Shown here: positions 35,430 to 43,538 of the stretch, one piece after another
Layout of the letters: each line of letters starts with the position of its first letter
Numbering within the stretch: the stretch's first letter is position 1
NCBI GenBank assembly: GCA_025057755.1
Contig: JANWVC010000025.1
Span: 62,001 to 126,000 of the forward strand
Reading direction: 5' to 3'
Length of the DNA: 64,000 nucleotides
Source of the DNA: Limisphaera sp.
GTDB lineage: Bacteria; Verrucomicrobiota; Verrucomicrobiia; Limisphaerales; Limisphaeraceae
Notes under the pieces: generated by a model
The model's database searches: none
Seen by the model: only the letters and a program-made list of their open reading frames with translations
What the model was told of the DNA's origin: nothing
Translations under genes and position numbers: made by a program

Positions 35430-36572
35430 ATGACGCAGGCGGCGATTTCGGATGATCTGCTGCAACGAGTTTGGGATGGCGCAAGGGTTTCGCCTCAGGA
35501 AGCCCGCGCGCTGTATGAACTCCCTCTGCATGAATTGGGACTTCTGGCCGACCGGCGCCGACAACTGGCCAAAGCCCACGCTTACAACGGACGCGGCGCC
35601 AAGATCGTTACTTACATCATCGACCGGAACATCAACTACACCAACATCTGCAATGTCTATTGCAAGTTTTGTGCGTTTTATCGGACGGAGCGGGCTCCAG
35701 ACGCTTATGTCATTAGCCTGGAGGAGTTGGATCGAAAGATTGAAGAAACCGTGGCTTTGGGCGGCACACAGATCCTGCTTCAAGGAGGCCATCATCCCGG
35801 GCTGCCCAAGCAATGGTACTTGGACCTGCTGCATCATATTCACGACCGGTTTCCTCAGGTTAACATTCATGGGTTTAGCCCCCCTGAGTTCATCCACTTT
35901 CAGAAGGTCTTCGATGAACCAGTGGAAGAGATCATTCGGGATTTCCGAGCCGCTGGCTTGGGCTCGATCCCCGGGGGGGGTGCAGAAATCTTGGTAGATC
36001 GGGTACGACAACGGATTGCGCCGCTGAAGGCTAGCACCGAGGAATGGCTGTATGTCATGGAAACAGCCCATCGTCTGGGCTTATGTTCGACGGCTACCAT
36101 GATGTTTGGCCATGTGGAGACGGTCGAGGATCGAATCGAGCACTGGGATCGCTTGCGACAACTCCAAGATCGTTCTTTATCCAGCGCCGGTCAGGAGCGG
36201 GCGGCCGGACCTGAGGCCGCGTCGGGCGGATATTTTACAGCTTTTATCGGTTGGACGTTTCAGCCGGACAATACACGTCTGCGCCTGCCTCGTGCCAGTG
36301 CGCTGGAGTATCTGCGGACCCAGGCGTTGGCTCGAATCTACCTGGACAATTTCGAAAATGTGCAAAGCTCCTGGGTAACCCAGGGCCCGGAGATCGGCCA
36401 ATTGGCGTTGTGTTACGGCGCCAATGACCTGGGCAGCATCATGATCGAAGAAAACGTGGTGCGCCAAGCGGGAGCCTGCTTCCGAATGAATGTGGCAGAC
36501 ATGCATCGTTTGATTCGGGATCTGGGCTTCGAGCCGCACCAGCGAGATAATTGGTACCGTTTGGTCCATTAA
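35430..36572 (+). CDS. mqnC: Cyclic dehypoxanthinyl futalosine synthase MqnC (radical SAM)
   Basis: A radical SAM enzyme of the futalosine menaquinone route that cyclises dehypoxanthine futalosine. The Fe-S motif CNVYCKFCAFYR (CX3CX2C) sits in TYIIDRNINYTNICNVYCKF. Other MqnC marks are LLQGGHHPGLPKQWYLDLLH, INIHGFSPPEF (here VNIHGFSPPEF), LGSIPGGGAEILVDRVR, and STATMMFGHVET. The C-terminus has GANDLGSIMIEENVVRQAGA. I start at the ATG at 35430 after GAGGGA, giving 380 residues. The GGHHPGLP loop and the CAFYR form favour MqnC over MqnE. Other mqn genes are not in the window. Confidence 0.94.
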   Translation: MTQAAISDDLLQRVWDGARVSPQEARALYELPLHELGLLADRRRQLAKAHAYNGRGAKIVTYIIDRNINYTNICNVYCKFCAFYRTERAPDAYVISLEELDRKIEETVALGGTQILLQGGHHPGLPKQWYLDLLHHIHDRFPQVNIHGFSPPEFIHFQKVFDEPVEEIIRDFRAAGLGSIPGGGAEILVDRVRQRIAPLKASTEEWLYVMETAHRLGLCSTATMMFGHVETVEDRIEHWDRLRQLQDRSLSSAGQERAAGPEAASGGYFTAFIGWTFQPDNTRLRLPRASALEYLRTQALARIYLDNFENVQSSWVTQGPEIGQLALCYGANDLGSIMIEENVVRQAGACFRMNVADMHRLIRDLGFEPHQRDNWYRLVH

Positions 36573-36625
36573 GGAGGGCCCAACACGATCTGGAACAAAT
36601 TCCTGCTTTTTGTCGACCGCCTTCC

Positions 36626-37129
36626 ATGAGCGAGATTCCCTACCCGGAGCGCCACCGGATCACGGCTGCCTTGGGGTGGATGGAGCTGGGCCGCCCGGAC
36701 GAGGCAGAGCAGGAGCTGGAACCGTTGGTTAAGCAGGCCGATCCACATCCAGATGTTTTAGAAGTTCAGTGGGCCATTCTGGCGGCTCAGCAGCGGTGGC
36801 AAGAAGCTGTTGACGTCGCCGATCGGCTGATTCGATGCGCCCCAAGTCGACCCTCTGGCTGGTTGCATCGAGCTTATGCTCTGCGCAGAGCAGAGGTGGG
36901 TGGTCTAGAACGCGCATGGGAGGCTCTTTTACCGGCTGCGGCGCATTTTCCGCGCGACGTGTTAGTTGCCTACAATCTTTCGTGTTACGCGTGCCGGATG
37001 GGCCGGTTGGACGAGGCGCGGATGTGGTTACGGCGTGCGTTTGACATGGGAGACCCTGAGACGGTCAAGCGGATGGCGCTGCAGGATCCCGACCTCCAGG
37101 AATTGCACGGCGAGCTTCAGGACTGGTGA
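36626..37129 (+). CDS. Small tetratricopeptide-repeat protein
   Basis: A 167-residue soluble TPR protein, recognisable by repeated helix pairs: AALGWMELGRPDEAEQELEP, AILAAQQRWQEAVDVADRLI, HRAYALRRA...LERAWEALLPA and LSCYACRMGRLDEARMWLRR. The family of small TPR proteins with the end 'ALQDPDLQEL..EL' is frequent in Verrucomicrobia by my recollection. It lies 53 bases after mqnC. Function is likely protein-protein contact; none more specific can be claimed. Its last ~65 bases overlap the 3' end of the convergent membrane-protein gene. Confidence 0.78.
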   Translation: MSEIPYPERHRITAALGWMELGRPDEAEQELEPLVKQADPHPDVLEVQWAILAAQQRWQEAVDVADRLIRCAPSRPSGWLHRAYALRRAEVGGLERAWEALLPAAAHFPRDVLVAYNLSCYACRMGRLDEARMWLRRAFDMGDPETVKRMALQDPDLQELHGELQDW

Positions 37130-37817
37130 GGGGCGGCGTCTGACCAAACCCCCGCTGACTGGCCCGAGGATAACCATTGCTGAAGGCCCAGACCGAAATC
37201 ACCGCCATGAGTGCCATCAGCCAAGCCAATACACCGTCCGGCACGGAACCAAGCCCAGCGATCCACAGGCCTCCATTCCATCCAATCCATAGTAGATAAC
37301 CACGAGTGGGTGGGATGCGGCGATACGGGTATTTATCCACCAGTGCAGGCGCAACCAACAGCAGTGTCAACACATTGGCCAACCAAAATCCGGGTAGCCA
37401 ATCCAGAACCAGGCCCTCCACGGACCAAACTGGATCCGTCCACCTGTACCAACTGCGATACCGCGCGCACGTGTCCAAACTGATTTGAGGCAAGAGTGCC
37501 AGGGTGGCGGTCACGACAAGGTTGCGCAGGCCGGGCGCCTGGCCTTCTGATCGGCGAGCCGTCAGCCATTGCGCGGCAAACCGGGCCGTCAAAAGATGGA
37601 TTGGGAAAGCCAGGGCCCCGAGCCAGAGCCAACAGGGGATCGCGTCTTGCGCCGGTGCGGAACCGGGAATCCAATGACCCAGTGGCCACCCTGAACGGTG
37701 GTTTACCCACCATAGCAAGACCCCCACGCCTGCGCTGCCTGTGGCCGCCAGCACCAGGTTTTGCCAGGGCAGCATGCCAGGGATACAGTGACGATGCCCG
37801 TTTTCGTTTTCCATCAC
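37065..37817 (-). CDS. Hypothetical integral membrane protein (250 aa)
   Basis: I do not recognise a family. There are about six hydrophobic helices, for example LVLAATGSAGVGVLLWWVN, WLWLGALAFPIHLLTARFA, LVVTATLALLPQISLDTCAR, LANVLTLLLVAPALVD and LLWIGWNGGLWIAGLGS. Trp is abundant. A hydrophilic 40-residue C-terminal tail lies antisense to the end of the small TPR gene, so the true stop region should be treated with care. Codon structure elsewhere is consistent with a real gene, and there is no better ORF in the interval. Confidence 0.6.
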   Translation of the reverse strand: MMENENGHRHCIPGMLPWQNLVLAATGSAGVGVLLWWVNHRSGWPLGHWIPGSAPAQDAIPCWLWLGALAFPIHLLTARFAAQWLTARRSEGQAPGLRNLVVTATLALLPQISLDTCARYRSWYRWTDPVWSVEGLVLDWLPGFWLANVLTLLLVAPALVDKYPYRRIPPTRGYLLWIGWNGGLWIAGLGSVPDGVLAWLMALMAVISVWAFSNGYPRASQRGFGQTPPLTSPEARRAIPGGRDPAAPSA

Positions 37818-38036
37818 GGTTCAGATTCGGCACGCCGTATTGCTGAACGAAGCGCGGCAATCGATTGCGCGGCGATCCTAACTGGGCAAAATCCGGAGCA
37901 CATTTCAAACTTGAAAGTTGCCTGGCGGGCAAGTCCCTGTCTGAAAGAAAAAAATACCCCGGTGATACTCGTAGCCGTCGGTTCTGTCGTGGCGGAAGGT
38001 TGTGTCCGAACGGTCACGGCGATTACATTGCGAACC

Positions 38037-39134
38037 GTGATTCAGAACGTGATTTTGGATTGGTCCGGCACGTTGGTGGATGATCTGTCGGCAGTGTGGC
38101 ATGCCACGAATCAAGTTTTGCGACGCGCGGGACGGCCGCCGATGAGTCTGGAAACGTTCCGTAGCGAGTTTTGCCTGCCATTTGCACGATTCTACGACCG
38201 GCACGTTCCGGGGGTGCCTTTACGCCAGCTGGAGGCATGGTTCCATGAGGCGTTCGCTGAGGTGCAGCATCCAGTCGAGGCGTTACCACATGCACGCGGG
38301 TTTTTGGAGTTTTGTCAGAGGCATGGACTCCGGACATTTGTGCTGAGCACGGTCAAAAGAGAGTATTTCGAGCGGCAATCTGTGCAGACTGGTCTGGCCC
38401 CTCTATTGGGCCCGGCGTATTTGGAGGCGTGGGACAAACGCGAGTGGATTGGACGATTGTTGAGCGAGCAGGATCTGAATCCTCCCGAGACAATCTTCGT
38501 GGGGGACATGCAGCATGACGTGGAGACCGCGCAGCACGGAGGCATTGGCTCTTGCGCAGTTTTGACCGGCTACAACACACTTGATCAATTGCGGATGGCA
38601 GGTCCGGACCTTATCGTCGAACACTTGGGCGAACTGCAGTATTGGTTGGAATCCGAACATTGGTCCTGGCCGCCTGCGGTCGAGAAATCGAAAAATCAGA
38701 GCCCCGTCGTCACGGTCGGGGCTTTGATCCTGAACGACCGCAATGAAGTCTTGCTTGTGCGTACGGCCAAATGGTCGCATCGATGGGGTATCCCGGGCGG
38801 AAAAGTGCGAACCGGCGAGCCATCCGAAGCAGCATTGCGCCGTGAATTGCACGAGGAGACCGGATTGGAAGTGACTGACGTGCAGTTGGTCGAGGTCCGC
38901 GATTGGATCAACCCTCCGGAGTTTTACCGGCCGGTGCATTTTGTCTTGTTCACGTACCTCTGTCGGGTGAGGGGGGCTCCTGATGTTCGGATCAACCACG
39001 AGAGCTGTGCCTGGCGATGGGTGCCACTAGCTGACGCGTTGTCAGTGGAGCTGAACGAGCCGACCCGCCGCTTGGTCGAAAGGGTCCTCGGCTCAGCGTC
39101 CGCGCGTCTGCCGACCGCCCCGGCGGAGTCGTGA
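38037..39134 (+). CDS. HAD-family phosphatase fused to NUDIX hydrolase
   Basis: The N-terminal half (about 1-215) is a phosphoglycolate-phosphatase-like HAD domain: VILDWSGTLVDDL (motif I, Asp nucleophile; the usual second Asp at DxD/DxT is Ser-Gly-Thr here), FVLSTVKREYFE (motif II), and IFVGDMQHDVETAQHGGIGS (motif IV). The C-terminal half (about 225-350) is a NUDIX domain: VTVGALILNDRNEVLLVRT, and Nudix box GGKVRTGEPSEAALRRELHE ETG. The GTG at 38037 is the best start. It ends 18 bases before folB, suggesting that it acts on dihydroneopterin phosphates, but this is an inference; the domains alone do not prove substrate. Confidence 0.8.
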   Translation: MIQNVILDWSGTLVDDLSAVWHATNQVLRRAGRPPMSLETFRSEFCLPFARFYDRHVPGVPLRQLEAWFHEAFAEVQHPVEALPHARGFLEFCQRHGLRTFVLSTVKREYFERQSVQTGLAPLLGPAYLEAWDKREWIGRLLSEQDLNPPETIFVGDMQHDVETAQHGGIGSCAVLTGYNTLDQLRMAGPDLIVEHLGELQYWLESEHWSWPPAVEKSKNQSPVVTVGALILNDRNEVLLVRTAKWSHRWGIPGGKVRTGEPSEAALRRELHEETGLEVTDVQLVEVRDWINPPEFYRPVHFVLFTYLCRVRGAPDVRINHESCAWRWVPLADALSVELNEPTRRLVERVLGSASARLPTAPAES

Positions 39135-39152
39135 GTTTGAGGAGAATGAGGA

Positions 39153-39500
39153 ATGCTCATCATTATCGCAGATTTGGAGGTGTTTTACCGGGTCGGGGTG
39201 AGCGATACGGAGCGCGCCCGACCGCAACGGCTCTTGCTGACTGTGGAATTAGAACCCGGGGAAAATCGTTCGACGATGACCGACGACTTGTCAGATACTG
39301 TAGATTACTACGAAGTTTCCCGCGACTTATTGCAATTCGGCGAACACCGAAGTTGGCGGTTGTTGGAGAAACTGGCTTCTGATCTGGCCGACGAGCTGCT
39401 GGCACGTTACCGCCTGAAAGCCGTGACCGTGGAGGTTAAAAAATTCGTTTTGCCAGAGGCGCGACACGTGGCCGTTCGCCTTTGTCGTACTGCAGCCTGA
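39153..39500 (+). CDS. folB: Dihydroneopterin aldolase FolB
   Basis: The aldolase of folate synthesis, converting dihydroneopterin to 6-hydroxymethyl-dihydropterin. The 115-residue length is standard. Motifs are MLIIIADLEVFYRVGVSDTE RARPQRLLLTVEL (tunnelling-fold first strands), DDLSDTVDYYEVSRDLLQF (with the conserved D-x-V-x-Y), and WRLLEKLASDLADELLARY with the catalytic Glu-Lys region, ending VTVEVKKFVLPEARHVAVRL. A GAGG sequence lies just ahead of the ATG. Translationally close behind the HAD-NUDIX fusion. Confidence 0.93.
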   Translation: MLIIIADLEVFYRVGVSDTERARPQRLLLTVELEPGENRSTMTDDLSDTVDYYEVSRDLLQFGEHRSWRLLEKLASDLADELLARYRLKAVTVEVKKFVLPEARHVAVRLCRTAA

Positions 39501-39507
39501 GATGCAC

Positions 39508-39960
39508 TCAACCAGGGTAGCCTCCCGCGATGTAGGTCTCAAGTTGCCGGATGGTTTGACTCTGCTGGTGAATGACCCAGTTGACCAGGTCCCCGATGGA
39601 GACAATCCCCACAACCTTATCGTTTTCCAGCACAGGAAGATGACGAATGCGATGCTCAGTCATGAGACGCAGTCCGTCTTCCACCGAGTGTTGGGGCGAT
39701 ATGCAAATCACGCGTTCCGAGAGAATCTCGCGGACTCGCGTGTCCTTTGAGGAGCGCCCCCGAAGGGCCACTTTCCGCGTGTAATCCCGCTCGGAGAACA
39801 TTCCGACCAACCGGTCTCCTTCCATGACAGGAAGGGCCCCTACATTCTTCTCTGCCAGTTTTTGAATGGCTTCGAACACCGTGGCATCCGGATGGATGGT
39901 CCATACCTGGTTGCCCTTATGCTGGAGGATGTCGCGAATGGTGCCGGTGCACTGGATCAT
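39508..39960 (-). CDS. Tandem CBS-domain protein
   Basis: A 150-residue protein consisting of one Bateman pair. CBS1 covers about 5-65 (DATVFEAIQKLAEKNVGALP VMEGDRLVGMFSERDYTRKV); CBS2 covers 70-130 (HSVEDGLRLMTEHRIRHLPV, then KVVGIVSIGDLVNWVI). Such stand-alone CBS proteins bind adenine nucleotides and modulate partner proteins; no partner domain is fused. It is convergent with folB, only 7 bases between stops, so both may share bidirectional transcription termination. Confidence 0.92.
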   Translation of the reverse strand: MIQCTGTIRDILQHKGNQVWTIHPDATVFEAIQKLAEKNVGALPVMEGDRLVGMFSERDYTRKVALRGRSSKDTRVREILSERVICISPQHSVEDGLRLMTEHRIRHLPVLENDKVVGIVSIGDLVNWVIHQQSQTIRQLETYIAGGYPG

Positions 39961-40343
39961 GGCCTGTCCTCGTGAGTGTGCATATGGTTTTACGGGCCGC
40001 TGGATCCGGCCGGTGCTCCGACGACCCTGGACGTAATCTAATCACGACGAGTGTCCTTGCCTACACAAATTTCTGCTTTCTATGGTCAGGAGACGGGAAT
40101 CCAGAGTCCATGGCTGGCCAACCTCCCTCAAGCAGAGGGTGCCGCTTTTCATGCAGCCACAGTTCGCATGGAATGCCGCCCGTGTAGGAGCGGCCTTTTC
40201 CCGAGGTTGACGCGAAAGTGCTTCGCGTCGGACTGGGAGTGCCTGCCGCTGCGATTGTCCCCGCCGGCGGCGGGTGAGATTGCTGCGTCCTTTTGCCCCT
40301 TATACCGACCCTGGGGTAGGCATTGGCGGACGATGACGGCGGC
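39961..40343. other. Intergenic region with REP-like inverted repeats
   Basis: About 380 bases between the CBS gene and the end of rng. It contains a perfect 8-bp stem, GACGCGAA / TTCGCGTC (40209-40216 with 40222-40229, 5-base loop), preceded by GTAGGAGCGGCC, a string reminiscent of REP elements. A 10-base palindrome, CCGCCGGCGG, lies at 40261-40270. No gene is supportable. Confidence 0.5.
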
Positions 40344-42320
40344 CTACGTAGCTTGCATAGGCTTGATATGCGCCAGTTCCTCGTTGGTCAGTGCATTGAA
40401 GACACGAAACTCTTCGACGTGAAGCGCCGGATCTGCCCGAAATGTAAGTTTGCCGAAATAGCGTTTCTCGAGCTCGATAAGGAGTTTTTCGTCCTCGGTG
40501 CGCAAGCGTTCCAGCACTTGGGGATGCACTAGGATGCGCAACTGGAAATCCGACTCGTCGCGAGGACGACGCCGCAACAGCTCGGTCAGTTTGCGCTGAA
40601 TTTCCACGCTCATGCTCAGGGCGCTCTTGACCTTGCCGCGACCTCGGCAGTAGGGACAGTCATCATAGATCGAGGCCTGCACACTTTCGGTGTGCCGCTG
40701 GCGCGTCATTTCCATCAGCCCCAGTTGGGAGATGGGCAGGACGTGGGTCTTGGCCCGGTCACGTTTCAAGCCTTCTTTAACGCGTTGGTACACGGCCTGT
40801 TGATCGCGACGGGACTTCATGTCGATGAAATCCAGCACAATCAACCCCCCCATGTTGCGCAGGCGCAGTTGCCGTACGATTTCATCCGCGGCCTCCAAAT
40901 TCGTACGAAGGATAGTGGATTCCTGATCCTTGCCGGAGGCTTTATGCCGACCTGTGTTCACGTCGATGGCCACTAGGGCTTCGGTCTCATCCACGACGAT
41001 GTAGCCGCCACTCTTGAGGTGCACCACTCTGGCGAAGGCGGATTCCAATTGTTTGGTGATGCCAAACCGGTCAAAAATGGGTACGGGATCGGTGTAGAGT
41101 TTTACCTTACTGACCGAACGCCGCGAAATGCGGCCGATCAACTCCCGGATGCGTTGTTCAGCTTTGGGGCAGTCTACAACAATGCGCTCCACGTCGTCGG
41201 TCAAAAAGTCCCGCACAGTTCGTTCGATCAAATCCGGCTCGCGGAACACACACGATGGGGTGGGCTGAGTGCGGCATCGGTCCTCGATTTGGCGCCATTC
41301 CTCTAACAACCAGGCGAGGTCGCGCACGAAGTAACGCTTCTGTTGACCTTCGCCTGCTGTACGCATGATGACCCCCATCCCCTCCGGGATATTCAGTTCC
41401 CGCAGGATTTTTTTCAACCGCTGTCGCTCCTGAGGATTTTCGATTTTGCGCGAAATACCGCTTTGATCGGCATGCGGTAGAAGGACGAGGAACCGGCCGG
41501 GCAGAACCAGGTTAGTGGTAACCCGCGGGCCTTTGTTCCCGATCGGGCCTTTGGTCACCTGAACGATGATCTCGCTTCCTGGCGGGTACAGACGGGGTAC
41601 ATCCTTTTGCGTAATGCGCGGCCGTTCTCGCCGGCGCCCCTCCCGTTCCACGATTTCTACACCACTGTCGAACGGGTTGGGAATGATATCCCAATAATGA
41701 AGGAAGGCGTTTTTTTCGAATCCGATGTCCACAAAGGCCGCTTTCAAACCGTCCTCGAGATTGCGCACCCGCCCCTTAAAGATGCTCCCGACCAACCGAT
41801 CCTCGGTGTTTCGCTCGATGTTGAACTCTTCCAACTGTCCGTTTTCGAGCAAAGCCACGCGGGTTTCCAATGCCTCCACGTTGATGATAATCTCCTTGTG
41901 AACCTTCGGGGTGGGCTTAAGCAGGCGCTGCACTTTCTGCACGATGCGGCCTGCCATGGCCCGGAGCGTTTCCACAAACCCCTGAGGCGGCGCTTCTACA
42001 GGGATAGGTTCGTACTCCTTTTCCTCCTCCACACGTTCGGGGACTTCCGGATGTGGTCGCCGGAATCCTCCGGACGATTCCGCAGTCGGCGCTGCCCCTT
42101 CCTCGCCTTCTGGAGGCAGTCCGTAAGCCAGATTTTGAGCCTGTTCAATTTCGGACTCATGACGTTTGTCAAATACTTGCTCTGGCTCGGACGGCGGAGT
42201 CGTTGCAGCCGCTCGAGCTTCCTGGGCCTCGGCCTGTGCCTTGGGCGACACCGCTCCCAAGCCTCCTGCCGGGCGGAAACGTAAACTTCGGCGCCTTCGC
42301 GAAAAACTACGTTCGCTCAT
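40344..42320 (-). CDS. rng: Ribonuclease E/G family endoribonuclease
   Basis: A 658-residue RNase E/G. The first ~150 residues are a charged, Pro/Glu-rich extension of unknown role. The S1/5'-sensor region has SIFKGRVRNLEDGLKAAFVD and NAFLHYWDI. The catalytic Asp residues lie in EALVAIDVNTGRH and GGLIVLDFIDMKSRRDQQ. The zinc-link is CPYCRGRG. It ends soon after the catalytic core, without the long C-terminal degradosome scaffold of E. coli RNase E, so G-type architecture is likely. Its start overlaps the rodA stop as ATGA, tying it to the elongasome operon. Confidence 0.95.
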   Translation of the reverse strand: MSERSFSRRRRSLRFRPAGGLGAVSPKAQAEAQEARAAATTPPSEPEQVFDKRHESEIEQAQNLAYGLPPEGEEGAAPTAESSGGFRRPHPEVPERVEEEKEYEPIPVEAPPQGFVETLRAMAGRIVQKVQRLLKPTPKVHKEIIINVEALETRVALLENGQLEEFNIERNTEDRLVGSIFKGRVRNLEDGLKAAFVDIGFEKNAFLHYWDIIPNPFDSGVEIVEREGRRRERPRITQKDVPRLYPPGSEIIVQVTKGPIGNKGPRVTTNLVLPGRFLVLLPHADQSGISRKIENPQERQRLKKILRELNIPEGMGVIMRTAGEGQQKRYFVRDLAWLLEEWRQIEDRCRTQPTPSCVFREPDLIERTVRDFLTDDVERIVVDCPKAEQRIRELIGRISRRSVSKVKLYTDPVPIFDRFGITKQLESAFARVVHLKSGGYIVVDETEALVAIDVNTGRHKASGKDQESTILRTNLEAADEIVRQLRLRNMGGLIVLDFIDMKSRRDQQAVYQRVKEGLKRDRAKTHVLPISQLGLMEMTRQRHTESVQASIYDDCPYCRGRGKVKSALSMSVEIQRKLTELLRRRPRDESDFQLRILVHPQVLERLRTEDEKLLIELEKRYFGKLTFRADPALHVEEFRVFNALTNEELAHIKPMQAT

Positions 42321-43534
42321 GGTCGGTTCCCTCGTGCATGCATGTGGATGTTTTGCATCAAGCCCGCGGCGATCAACGAAGCGACCACCGACGACCCGCC
42401 ATAGGACAACAGCGGCAGTGGCACACCCGTCACGGGCATGAGCCGGATATTCATGCCGATATTGATGAAAACCTGGCTGAACAGGAGTGTGACCAAACCC
42501 ACCATGATCAGCCGGCCCAGGCGATCGCGTGCCTGGCGGGCGATCTGCAGACCTCGCAGCAGAATCACCCCGTACAACGTGAGGACCATCACGCTGCCGA
42601 CAAAACCCTTCTCCTCGGCGATCACGGAGAAGATGAAATCATTGTGCGCAGCTGCCCGAGGCAAGAACCCCAGGGCAATCTGTGTACCTTGGCCCCAGCC
42701 TTTACCCCATACGCCGCCCGATCCGACGGCGATGAGCGCCTGCCGGACTTGGTAGGAGCGTGCTTCTTGCAAGGCGCGGGCGCGGGCTTTTTCTTCCGGG
42801 CTTGCACCCGGAGCAGCAAAGTCGCGTCCAAAATACACCAGCAGACGCTGGCGCTGATACTCTTCCAAGGGCACCTGCCATCGGGGCGGCGCATATAATA
42901 AATTGGCTACCAGCAAGACGCCTCCCACCAACGACCCGACCACCAATCGGCGCAAATACACATGCGGCACGCCCGCAGTCCACAACATGGCCAGGGTCGC
43001 CGGACACAACAACAAAGCCGTCCCTAAATCCGGCTCTTTCAAGATCAGCACCCAGGGCACAGCCAACAGACCCAACGCGGACCAAAAGATCCGTGGCTGC
43101 CGCAACTCTTCCCGTGGGCGGCTCAAGAAGTGGGCGAGCATCAACACCAGAGCCAGCTTGGCAAATTCGGAGGGTTGGATTTGCACAGGCCCTAGGTCAA
43201 TCCAACGGCGCGCCCCAAAGCGCACGGCCCCAATCCCGGGGATCAGAACCAAACCCAGCACCAAGACCGTACCCCAGTAAATCACGGGCGACCAGCGAGC
43301 CAAGACGCGATAATCTACCGAACACACCCCAATGGCCATCATCCCGCCCAAGAAGTACCACAAACCCTGTCGAACCCAGCTGCGATCCCAGAACGGAACA
43401 CGATTCAACTCCTCTGTGGCCAGGGTGGAGCTGGCCACAAAGGCCAGTCCCAGTGTCGACAGGGCTAGCACCGGCACCCAGATCAACCAGTCCAGGCGCT
43501 GATGGAGCCGGGTTTCAACGGTCGCGCTCATCAT
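42317..43534 (-). CDS. rodA: Peptidoglycan polymerase RodA (SEDS family)
   Basis: A SEDS glycosyltransferase that polymerises lateral-wall glycan with PBP2. About ten transmembrane helices with the family marks VRFGARRWIDLGPVQIQPSE FAKLALVL, KEPDLGTALLL, and PVTGVPLPLLSYGGSSVVAS. A long periplasmic loop carries a RodA-type AHNDFIFSVIAEEKGFVGSV. Start codons 43534/43531 give MMSATVETR or MSATVETR after GAGGTT. It is placed directly after mrdA (PBP2), as in standard mre-mrd operons. RodA rather than FtsW because of this neighbourhood. Confidence 0.95.
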   Translation of the reverse strand: MMSATVETRLHQRLDWLIWVPVLALSTLGLAFVASSTLATEELNRVPFWDRSWVRQGLWYFLGGMMAIGVCSVDYRVLARWSPVIYWGTVLVLGLVLIPGIGAVRFGARRWIDLGPVQIQPSEFAKLALVLMLAHFLSRPREELRQPRIFWSALGLLAVPWVLILKEPDLGTALLLCPATLAMLWTAGVPHVYLRRLVVGSLVGGVLLVANLLYAPPRWQVPLEEYQRQRLLVYFGRDFAAPGASPEEKARARALQEARSYQVRQALIAVGSGGVWGKGWGQGTQIALGFLPRAAAHNDFIFSVIAEEKGFVGSVMVLTLYGVILLRGLQIARQARDRLGRLIMVGLVTLLFSQVFINIGMNIRLMPVTGVPLPLLSYGGSSVVASLIAAGLMQNIHMHARGNRP

Positions 43535-43538
43535 AACC

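Noticed and set aside
40261-40270. CCGCCGGCGG palindrome as a regulator site
   Set aside because: GC-rich palindromes arise often by chance at this composition; kept only as part of the REP-like cluster.
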